Shown here in pieces: positions 13,778 to 25,000 of a stretch of DNA of 64,000 bases. Each line of letters starts with the position of its first letter. Position 1 is the stretch's first letter. Origin of the DNA: Xiphias gladius (lineage: Eukaryota; Chordata; Actinopteri; Istiophoriformes; Xiphiidae); assembly GCF_016859285.1 (NCBI RefSeq), contig NC_053402.1, positions 21,647,056-21,711,055 on the forward strand, written 5' to 3'. The position numbers and the translations under genes are program-made. The notes below the pieces were generated by a model. The model saw nothing but the letters and a program-made list of their open reading frames with translations. It was not told the DNA's origin and ran no database searches.

Positions 13778-14940
13778 TGTGACCTCAGCTACTCAAGAGC
13801 TGCTATGTAGACACGCGGGACTATCGACACGTATGAAAAAAGAAGTCCCCTGCTATTGGGTGACAATATTAAAGATCGAATAAAAAATTCATTATTCAAC
13901 TGCATATTAAAAATAAAGACCTCAGAACTTTGCTGAGTGCTTTTATGCTATATTTTAGTGAGTGTTTTTGCAGTAATTTTTGTCTGCAAACTCCCAAAAA
14001 GGGTGTGTTGTACTACTAACTGAAGAATATTCTTAACAAAAATGCAGTACTCTTCTTACAATCTTACTGAAATTTAGTTGTATTTCATTTGTCTCAGACA
14101 CATACAGTATTTAGGATTAGTCATAAATTCAGCCTCTACTTACAAATGTTATTTAAAAGAATTTTTCAAAACAGAATTTCCAAAGACAACCATGAAATGG
14201 TCTGTAAAAAGAATACTAAAGGCTGTAGTAAGGGGGAAAAGCAATACCTAACATGGAATTGAAGCTATGAAAAGGTGACTCTTTAAAAAAATGGGTTTTA
14301 AGAAGTCCCTTTTTTTTTTTTTTTTTAATATAACACTGATTTTTGTCTGTGTAGGCTGGGTACTGTCTGCAAAAGTCAGAGATTGATGCAGATACGCTAG
14401 TCTAGCACAGTCTATACAGAAAACTTAATGTATGTGCTTTATCTGAACAAATAATTTTATTAACAGCCTTGTTAAAGAAGATATGATTTATTATTCTATT
14501 TCATTGCATTCAGTACTTGGTGGTTGTACCAAAAAAAACAACAAAGGGATTGTGCCTTTTGTTAAGACTATGCTTACGTATTATATATTTCTCCATTAGA
14601 GATTGTCTAACATCCGCATTTGTAGCTATTTAAATTATGACCAATGTAAACACAATTTACAAGGAATTTACTACATGTATATCAACTTTAGAACTGTATT
14701 TTAGTAATGCATATTATTGATATCAGTGTTTTATGCTGATAGCCCGATGACATTTCAGGGTGTACCCCGCCTCTCACTCGTCCTTCAAAGGATACGCGGT
14801 ATAGCGAATGGGTGGATCAATGTTTAAATGCTGCATAATTTAAAGAATATTAAATGTTTAAAATTACATCGCCAGAATTTTATCCTGTTTAATATGTTAA
14901 TTTTTTGTGTAATTTTTAATAAAGATTATTTATCATATTC
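13778..14940 (+). other. hsd3b7: hsd3b7 3'UTR and poly(A) signals
   Basis: AATAAA motifs occur at about 13879 and 13912, the likely proximal ends, and another at 14918-14923 that could serve a long form. The stretch is AU-rich without open frames. A repeat fragment at 14740-14822 would fall inside the long form. Confidence 0.5.
14740..14822 (+). repeat. Truncated fish repeat ('gggtgtaccccgcctctc')
   Basis: 'cagggtgtaccccgcctctc' at about 14757-14776, then 'ggatacgcggtatagcgaat' and 'gggtggatcaatg', match the end of a highly abundant teleost repeat. Its usual form continues through 'cagctgggataggctccagc' and ends 'ggataagcggttacagaaaa' plus 'tggatggatg'. The middle is missing here. Recognised from memory. 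Confidence 0.55.
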
Positions 14941-15710
14941 TGCATGGCTTCATTTGTTGTGATTTTTCTTTTCATTCACATTAGGGGGAGATGCTGTTCC
15001 TGTTTTTCTTTCCATAAGTGATTTCATTTACTAATGTGCAGTGTATGCCATAATGAAAGTCTGTATAGCCTAGAGACATGACTCATGATCTTAAATCACA
15101 TTTTGGATGATGTGCATGTATCCTCACTGTTTCCACATGGTGACTGGATTGGATTGGATTTCCATGGAGACGATGAGCTTTGTTTACCCAAAGTGCAAAA
15201 AAGGGTTGCGTCCCTCTCTGTACTCTTGTGGAAACTTGTCATTAGACACCAGAACCAATTGGATAGCATTTACATGAGTATATGGGGATTCCCTTGAAGA
15301 ATAATTTAACGTTTTTTCCAACATGGCAGGGTGTCCCCCCCCTTTCTGTGGTTTACCATGGCAATCCTCATAACATTTACATGCCTGCAAGTATGAAAAG
15401 GAAAGCAGAGAAATGACACACCCTCTACAAACCAAACCCCTCAACCTCCCCAAACAAAACAAAATGATCTGAAACTGGCTGTGTGTGTGTGTGTGTGTAT
15501 TTTTTGTGTGGGTGCACGGTGGCAACAAGAAGGGAAACCTTGTGAAGGGAACCCTTTGGAATTACCAGCATTTATGTATAGTATTAAGTTGTCTTAAAAT
15601 ATGGTCAGATCTTCATCCAAGTTACAATTGTGAACAAACACAATCTATTCTAACGAATAACACACAAATCATTGTATAGTTCTTATCCATACTGAATTCA
15701 TTCAAACATT

Positions 15711-16997
15711 CACAGTGTGTGTAGGTTGGAGAAACTATGAACTCCTCAGCTGATAACATCAATGGAGTCAGGAGTTAGTAAAACTGGACTCCAGTCAATG
15801 AAATCACATTATAGGTGTGGTTTAGAGCTACTTTGACTCATAGCAAGCGCTCAAACATTTTGAGTTTGCTGTTCATAGGCAGCATCTAGTGATGTGAACC
15901 ACGCCTTACAAAAGAGGGTACAGAAGACTTACAATCAAGAATTGTTGATTTGCATCAAGCTGGAGAGCACAACAAACTAATTTCAAATAGTTTAGATATT
16001 CATCAGTCCTCAGTCAGACAAACTGTCTATTAATGGAGATGATTTAGTTCTTTGACTACTCTCCAAAGAAGTGGGTGCCCAGTTAAGGTAACTCCACAGG
16101 CACAACACAGACTGCTCCTTGAGATTTAAAAAAAAAAAAAAAATTAGCCCAGAGAACCAGCTAAAGGCTTAAAGGAATCACTGGAGTTAGTTAACATCTC
16201 TGTTTATTAGACTCCGCTGCTGTCCAGAAAAAAACAAAACAAAACAAAACATCACAGTGTGCCTGAAGTTTGCCAAAGAGCACCTTGACACTGCACGACA
16301 CTACTGGGAAAATGGTTTGTGGACTGATGAAGTGAAGGTTGAATTGTTTGGGAAGAACACGCTGGACAGCTCATTATCATCGAGGGGAAAATGAATTCCC
16401 AGGTTTATCACGGTGTCTTACAGGAGAATGTCAGGGGGGGCTGTCCGCCACCTGAAGCTCAGTCGAAGTTGGGTGATGCAGCAGAACAATGACCCTAAAC
16501 ATGGAAGTACATCTACTACCTAATGACTTCATGCTTAAAATAAAATCCACCTTTTGGAGTGGCCCAGACAGAGCCCAGACCTTAAACCAGTAGAGATGCT
16601 GTGGAATGAGCTCAGAGAGGCGTTCACACCAGACAGCCTGAGAATATGGCTGATCTGAAGCAGTTCTGTGAGGAAGAATGCTCCAAAATTCCTCCTGAAC
16701 ATTGTGCAGGTCTGATCCACAACTACCGGAAGCGCTCCTTTGAGGTTATTGCTGCCAAAGGAGGTTCGACCAGCTTTTAAATTCAAGGGTTCACTTACTT
16801 TTTCCACCAGCACTCGGAACGTTTAATGGGTGTGTTCAGTAAAGACACTAAAGATTATAATTGTTTGTTTTATTAGCTGAAGCACATTGATTTGTCAATG
16901 CTTGTGACTTAGATTTAGATCAGATCACATTCCATGAACATTTAGACAGAAAAAGAGGTAATTCCATGCGGTTCACATACTTCTTCTTCCCAGTGTG
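15711..16997 (+). mobile_element. Decayed Tc1-like DNA transposon
   Basis: The element spans about 1.29 kb, close to a full Tc1 length. The left end (about 15711, 'cagtgtgtgtaggtt') and right end ('ttcacatacttcttcttccc' then 'agtg', to about 16997) are diverged inverted repeats. Inside are degraded transposase-coding segments: 'agaattgttgatttgcatca' (about 15939), 'catcagtcctcagtcagaca' (HTH region), 'tgggaaaatggtttgtggac' (about 16304; the W-x-x-V-L-W-T-D-E context) and 'gagtggcccagacagagccc' (about 16557; EWPxQSPDLNP). Compared with the Tc1 consensus as I remember it, some 150-170 bp is missing near 16363, between 'aagaacacgctgg' and 'acagctcattatcatcgagg'. No intact transposase frame remains, so it cannot move by itself. 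It lies between hsd3b7 and tbc1d10b. Confidence 0.88.
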
Positions 16998-16999
16998 TT

Positions 17000-17640
17000 T
17001 GTTTATCATGTGTTTTGGTGGATCACCACGTCCTTCGATCAGAAAGGTATATAAAACGCTTGTAATTAAAGGGAATTGCGCCATCTACTGTTGGTGCATC
17101 AAAAACACACCATTAAAGTGAAATAAAAACTTTATAACTCATAAGCGTTTTTATCACGAATTGTGATGATTCTACACCCAGTCATTGTTTTAACTGGGGA
17201 AAGCTCTTGTTTTGAAGTAACTTCTTTGTAACTTCTCAGTAAAAAAAAAAAAAAAAAAAAAAAAAGTACGTCAAGGTTGCTTTACATCTTAATATTTCAA
17301 CGACTAGAGGCACAGTAATGAATGTGTGTGACTGTGGCCAAATTAAATCGGAATTTAAGGGATGATTTAATGTCGAGAAGCGGCATCTATTTAGCTGAGA
17401 GTACAGCACCACACTTTCCTGCCGTGGAAGGGAGGCTCCTGTGCGGATGCGTGCGTGTGCCCGACGACATCGACGAGAACACGCACGTAGCTGTCAGTAG
17501 GAAATGCAGGCGGTTGGTGTTGGATGTAGCTCTACCGCTGTGCTGGGATAAATTAAACAAAAGGAGTCCTTTTTGTTACAGAATGAAAACGGTTACTTAG
17601 GAGATTACTTGAATTTGGTGGTTGCAGCCAGTCTGCATGT
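17000..17640. other. Intergenic, upstream of tbc1d10b
   Basis: Contains a 25-nt poly(A) run at 17241-17265 and a moderately GC-rich stretch at about 17400-17540. A short plus-strand open frame (17322-17600) has no recognised family or splice context. Nothing else is seen. Confidence 0.4.
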
Positions 17641-17960
17641 CTAACCGAGGTAAAGGAGACATTCGGCTAGCTGGCAAGGCTACCATAAACAGCCCACTAT
17701 CAGCGCTAATGCTAATAGTTACATTAGGCTAAAATAAGCTAATTTAGCTAGCTGGTAACTTAGCTAGCTAGCTTGCCGATTGTACGAATTTTGCTCTTCC
17801 AGGTCCTCACCCCGTTTAGCGGTTCCTTCCCAGGTCTCGCTCCCTTCGTGTTTTCATTTCACGGAGGAGGTTGTGGAACCGGAGCTGTGGCGGGGGGACG
17901 TGCGGAGAGGAACCCCCTGGCTATCCAGGCGGACGGATCACTGTGACACGCCGGTCGTGG
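17640..17960 (+). promoter_or_regulatory. tbc1d10b: tbc1d10b promoter region and non-coding first exon
   Basis: A GC-rich stretch (about 17780-17960) ends in a strong donor 'cgtgg|gtgagt' with GT at 17961, giving a 5'UTR exon whose intron would run to the acceptor at 19070. Directly upstream (17666-17775) is a GCTA-rich stretch of repeated 'gctaatgcta' and 'agctagctagc' words. The TSS is not defined; there is no TATA box, as expected for a housekeeping gene. Confidence 0.45.
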
Positions 17961-19070
17961 GTGAGTTGAGAAAGCGGAGTCGAAGTTGTAGTTGACCGGG
18001 GCAGAAGAGTGGACAAGGCCGTGGACTCTGCTCGGCCGGGGCCTGACGAGCAGGCAGGGAGGGTGTTGACTATTAGCTATTAGTAAACCATTTCTCCTGT
18101 TTGCTGAATAGGGAAGTCGAGTCGTCTCGAGTGAGGCCTCTAGAGAGGCTGTGACAACAAACTGGCCGTTGTTATTAGCGCTAGCATGTAACCGATAACT
18201 GTCCGAAAGCACCACTACAGACGTTAACCTGCTACATCAGCAAAAATCCTGGATCACCATGGTTTTCCGGGGCGCTTTGTTGATGACGGTAAATGCCAGT
18301 GCACTGGCGAATATGTAGAAGAAACTGGTAATGCAGCTCTGTCAACAGTTTTTCTGTCACCCTGGCAAGACCAACTTGAAAGAATCATTTTGGTTAAGAG
18401 GAACATTATAGTTGGTGTTGTAAGCGTTTTGTTTTTTTTAGCGTGATGTTTGCTGAGATTAGTTGTGCTTTCGCGTGCTTTTCTAAAGTAAAGTTGCTCA
18501 ATTCCATTTTTACCACCGTAAAGACATTTTATTGTGTGATATAGGCTTCTGTGTGTAGCAAAAGAGAAAATATGGCTTGACAAATTTATTGTTTTCACTA
18601 GTTTTATTGTTATTTGCTGAATCAAGATATCAAAGTGCCACATTTGACTTTACAAATAAAAAAAAGTCTACAAGGGTTTGGAGATTATAAAAACTGAATT
18701 TGGGACTGTGTGTGTCTGCACACTGTATCCCAAAATTTCCAGGAGAAAAAAAATACAGGTCACTCCTTTAGCTGCTTCTCCAATCCAATTCTCTGATTCA
18801 ATTTGAAGAAGAGGAACTCTATGCTTATGCTGCATAGAAAATGGCTAGAATTCTGTTTTTCATAGACACGTCAATAAGCTTATGTGTCAAGTGCTGACCT
18901 TCAAAATTTCCAGGGTCATGACTTGTTGTTGGGATTATTTGTTCTTCTATCCACTTTAAATATGTTGAAGAGAGCTGCAGGTTTCATTTATTACTACAGT
19001 TAAGACTGAATGGATAGCTGCCCTTTGGCCAAAGAAAACTCACCTCCACCTTTTTTCACTCTATTTGTAG

Positions 19071-22000
19071 AGAGATCAGAGTGGAACCATGGCCGAACTC
19101 TCCACCTTATCCACATCACCACCTGCACTGGGTGATCCGCATTCAGCTCCCTCCATCCCTCCGTCCTCATCAGTACTCCCTGCTCCCAACAGCCCTCCTC
19201 CACAGTCTTTACCCAAGTCTGCCCTCTACAATAACAAACCTTTGACTGGACACACTCCTGCAGGACAGTCAGGGGGTTCACCCTTGACTCCCGACCCATC
19301 CTTGAGTCCTCCCAAGCTCACTGCTGAGACCCCCCTCCCATCATTATTACATGAGGCTGCTCCACAGAGAGAGGAATCGACAGGGAAAGATGTCATTAAG
19401 CAGGAGACAATGTCCATTGACCCAGTTGCTCCCGAGTTCCTGAATTCTAAAACAATTATTCCAGCACTGTCAACTGAGCCATCAGCTCAGAGTGATGTGC
19501 AAAAGGCATCCCCCTCCCCTGATCTCAGTCCTGGTCCTAATCTTTATCCTAATGTGCATGTCACCCACAATCCAAATCCTATCATGGATGGTGGCCAATT
19601 TACTCCAGGCCAACTACAAACCACTGTGGGTTCCAATCCCACACCTGCTCCTCCAGCATCCGTTGATGCAGCAGCATTGGCAACAGCTGAAGAGGAGAAA
19701 CCTCAGCCACTTCAACAGGCACAAAGTCCTCAAAGTCAGCCGCCTCCTCTGTCCCCAAAGCGTGATGCTCCAAACGAAGCAGGGAAAGCAGAACTGCCCA
19801 GTACCCCGACCAGAGTCGAACACCCCAGCCCTACTGTCCCACTGATCCACGAACCATCCTGTGCCCTCCCGCTGCACAACCCCAACCCCCGTCCGGCCCC
19901 TGATACCCTCAGTTACCTGGAGTCAGCCAGCCTTATGTCTGGGACGCTGGAGTCTCTGTCTGGGCTGGGGGAGGATGGGAGCTCTGTGGGCTCAGACTCA
20001 GAGATCAATGGCATGACTGTCAGACGCACTGATAAATATGGCTTCCTAGGTGGGAGTCAGTACAGTGAAGGCAGGTAAGTACTAGGACATTAACTAATAA
20101 CTCACCCCGCTTTCCAATGTGTAGAATATTTATCGTGTCTGCGGTTTAATTTCATTATGTTTAACAGGTAGGTCTGAGATATTCTGAAATTAGAGATGCA
20201 TTTCCAATATGGTTGTATGAAGGAGGGAAAAAAAGGCATCCCTATGGTTCTATGAAGACAATTCACCATTTACAGTATAACACAACATTATATTATGGCC
20301 AAAGAATTGGTTTACACAAATGAATGTAAATGCTGTCTGACTATCTTCCTTTTAATCGGCCACTTTGCCTTGCCCAAACATCTTATTCACTCTGTCATCC
20401 ATCTGCCCCAAAGATATCTTCATCTCTTTTTGGTCTCACCATGTGTTTCCTGTCTTCCTCTCCTCCTCTGCTGCTCTAAACATATCTGTGTGTCCTTTAT
20501 CTCCCCTTGGTCTGACTCAGATAATGCTGAGAGCGTTTTTGTGACTCAATATGTACTGACTGTCTGTCTCTGTGGTATCACCCCTCACACCCATTTACTC
20601 CCTACCTCTCTTTTTTTGTCAGAGTTGCTTCTACTTTTCCAACAAGCTCATTGCTCTTCCACTGCTGGTTAATCAATAAAATTTTAATTATTCATCAGTA
20701 GTGGCAGCGCATTCTGGTCAATGTTAAGGATGTTCTATATCTGAGCAATTCAGCGTTATGTTGTGCAAATGAATGTAAGAGAGAGAGTGCAGTAATCCAT
20801 ATGTGTCATTAGATTTTATAAACACATCAGAGTGCAATATTTAGGAATATGAAAAGAAAAAGACTACCTCCCATTTCTGTCAATGATTGTGTCATTTTAT
20901 ATTACTCACCATTACAGTGATAAGGAAGTTCGAGTTGAAGTTGCCAGACAGAGGGAGATTAAATGGATTGATATGTTCAACAACTGGGATAAGTGGATCA
21001 AACATCGCTTCCAGAAGGTATGCATGGCAGCCTTCCAGATGTTTGTGCTGTAGGATTTAATATTAAAAAGTAGAACTGCAAGTGAATTGCAGTGTTTCAA
21101 TGTGTCTTAGATGTACTTGGATTGTACTTATTTACTTTTATACTTGACATTATGCTGTAGCTAATACACTATGTATCTGTTTGTGCGTTATAGGTGAAGT
21201 TGCGCTGCAGGAAGGGCATTCCATCTTCTCTCAGAGCCAAAGCCTGGCAGCTGCTGTCCAATAGCCAAGAGCTCCTTGAAGCCAACAGAGGGAAATTTGA
21301 GGTATCACTGTGTACACATTGTCTGTTCTTTTTTTACTTTAAATTTTTTTAACAACATTTTTAAATTAAACGGAGAGGCTGAAGTGTATAAGGAAAGATA
21401 AAAGGTAGAGGTTGCGGTCATCAATTCAAACAGAGAATTAAGCAGGTAGAGCTCATGACACGTGGATTCAGGCACAGTTGCACCCTAGTACGAGAAACAC
21501 GGAAGAATGTTCAAAACAAAAAGAGCCTAATAACTGCCTGTTTCCTTAATAATCCCATTTCACCCAATATCTTTCATCCATGTCTTTCTGTAGACAGTGG
21601 GAGTATGTCACCTTTATATGGAGCATAAATAGGAATGAGAAGGGCCATAGTAGGAGGGTCTCTCAGAAGCCAGTATTTGGTAACATTCTTCTTACTTGCA
21701 GCCACGAAGATCTTCAGGGGGAAGATATCATTTTACACAAAACTTTAGCCACATCTACAACTATTACCACATTGTAACAAAACTAATGTCACCTAAACAA
21801 TGAAAAGCAGAGATATCTTTTCTTTTTAGGTTCTCGTACTAATCTAGTTTGATCTTTTATTCTTCAAACCTGCTCTCTTAATTCTTGAAGTTTTGTCTCT
21901 CCATATAAAATCTGTACTAGCTGGTTTTAGAACATTTAAGGACTGTGAAGAAGTTACAGTATTTTGATTTTGAACTGGCTCAAAATGTGGACCATTGTAA

Positions 22001-25000
22001 AGGGAAGTTGTGGCTGAGTAGGGCAATTTCAGCTCCAGGGGTGCTAAAGGGGCGCAGGCGCAGACATAATGAGCTGTAAGCCTCTTATTTGGACCTGTAA
22101 TCCTGCCTGTCAGAGGTCTGCCCCCATGTCCACACTGGAGGCGGGTCTGGCCTTAGCTGGGTCTGGGTCCAAGCAGTCAGCTTAGTATTGTTTATGTTGC
22201 CTGAAGAAGAATTTTTGTTCTACGTTTTTATTTTTAATTACTTGTATAGTCTCTCAAATGTGGTTTCATAAAGAAGTTTGCAATCTTATCCACTTTAATG
22301 GCTAATTTAGAAACTGATTCCATGAGGTACTGAGAATTTATCTAAAACCTGTATCTCATTTTTTCACTGCAGGAACTGGAGAGAGAGCAGGGAGAGGCAA
22401 AATGGCTGGACATTATTGAGAAGGATCTCCACAGACAGTTCCCCTTCCATGAAATGTTTGCGGCTCGTGGTGGCCATGGGTAAAAAAAAAACAACAACAA
22501 AAAACACCCTATTTTACATAAGATTAAATACCCATGATTCACAAAAGTAAAACCTGCACACTGATTAAAAGTCAATATATTGATCATGAACATGATCTTT
22601 ATCATGTCAATGTCGTAAGCTGATTAGTAATAGCTTGGCAACTGTACCAATATGACTATATCTGGCGGTAAGTATACATGATTCCCATAGGGAAATTGGG
22701 TAGTTGGAGTGACAGATTAAAGGTTACAACCATGGTGTAAATTTGAATAGAGTAAGAATAACACAACCAGTATAATTCAGAAACCAACAATATCAGACAC
22801 AAAATGATACCAGTAGAGGATATTGAAAATGAGGAAATTAATGAAAAATATGAAATCACAATACATACAGAAATATGATCATATATTTTCTTTTAAGAAA
22901 CTGAGTGATTGAGTGTCAACATTTTTTCATTTTTAAGTATTTTTGGTGGCATTTGGTTGCAGTAGACCATGGACTTTTCCTCTTTTTTTTCACTCAGATT
23001 CCTGGTAGTTTGATTTCCATCGTTCCCTTCATGAGTCAGAGAGAGGGGCATGAACTGTTTAAGTATTTTAGTAGATTTGGCCACTGGATAATTTTGGTTT
23101 TTGCTCCTGCAGACAACAGGATCTGTACCGGATCCTGAAGGCATACACCGTCTACCGGCCTGATGAGGGATACTGCCAGGCCCAGGCTCCAGTGGCTGCA
23201 GTGCTGCTCATGCATATGCCTGCTGAGGTGAGTGGCTGAGCCGATGGGGGACAGATTCACACTAGTTCTATGGGAAATGAAAAGGGTTTTATCACTATCA
23301 CTAATGTTGTGATTGCTGAACAGACTGATTACCTTACAAAGCTTCATAAATACTTGGCCCAATATTGAGTTTTGTTGAAATTCTATTACAACCAATGGGC
23401 TCTAGAATAAAGAGAAAAAATATTAAATATTTTACAGTTTACTTTTTACTTGACCCAAAAAGACCTAGACCCGAGCAAACACCACACAAGACTGTAAAAT
23501 AGGTCAAACACTCATGTATGATTTAATATGAGACAAAAGAATTTCCAAATTGATACCAGACCAGTTGGTACACAGGATGATGAGTTAACATCTCTGAGTT
23601 GCACAGTACAAGCTGCAGTTTGTTTATGCTTACACATGATTGTTTATGTTTATACGCAATCGTGTATGTTTTATGTTTACCCCCCCCCCAGCCGACACAT
23701 TCATCCAGGCAGAGTGTACATGAAAAAGAGAGTGGGTGCGTGTGAGAAAGCGAAACAAAACTGAAACTTAACTTTATTCGGTTCTTATTTCAATTTAGGT
23801 TACTTACTAAATTAAAAATAGTTGCAGATAGAAGACAGCAGCCCGGTGACACCGCTGACACTTCCTTGACCAGATTGTTAAAGTCGCATTGCTTGATAAC
23901 AGTGGGGGGCCAAGGTTGAACGCACAGACCTGCCTTATCTGTATTTTTACAGTTTTAAAGTTCATTCAGTCCCACATATGAATGGGTGTATGCCATTAGG
24001 TGTCAATGTGCGTGTTTTTGTGATATAGTGATACTCAAGTAGTAGTATGTTATTTTTAATGACACTAAGACAGTTTGCTGTAGTTTATGTCTGGTAGCAG
24101 CAAACTAAGCCTTTTTTTTATCTACTGAAAGCTTTGTGAAAGTTTCACTTGAATCAGTTTTCTGTGTAACAGAAGGACAGGGAAGCTGTGTATTGAATTA
24201 TTTTTCATATGAGTTAATTGTGGTCATGAAGTGGCTATGTCTTGAGCTCGAGAAGTCTCTTTTTATTTTCACAAAATATCAATTTTATGATCACAGGAAC
24301 ATAGCTTGTCAAACTGTTTTCTGTAGTTTGAAGACAATCAGCTTCTTCTTTTTTTTTTAAATCAAGATCATGAAATTATTTGGGGGCCACATCTATTGGT
24401 GTTTCATACACGACATTGTTCATCTTAATGTTCGGTGCTTCGGCTCCCAATAGACTGCATGCTAAGTAGAACGATGACTACATCAAAACACATCCTTGCC
24501 ATCAGTTGCTCACAACAAACACAGGAAGAAGGAAGAATGAGAAGATTTAGTTAATGAATAATGTGAATATTGTTCTTTTTTTTTAAAAGGTCAAGGTCAT
24601 ATTTATTTATAGAGCGCTATAAAAAACAAACCAGGTTTGTGCCAAAATGCTTTTCAGGAAGCATGATTGTACAAAAGATTTTTACGAGGCAGAGTACTTA
24701 AATACATAAAAAAAATACATAGTGCCTACCTACACACATATACGCACAACACACATACGCGCACATATGCACATTTATACTTACATACAATATTACATAC
24801 AGAATGCAACTCATGTCGAGGATCATTGCTGGGGTAGGCAAGGGAGTAAAAGTAGGTGTTATGATAACTTTTAAAAGAGTCCCCAGATTCTGCTGTTCTT
24901 ATTTTTACAGGGAGATTATCCCAGAGTCTTGGAGCAGCTACTGAGAAAGGCTCCGTCGCCATAGAGTTTGTGACAAGATCGTAGGATGGTTAACAGTCCT

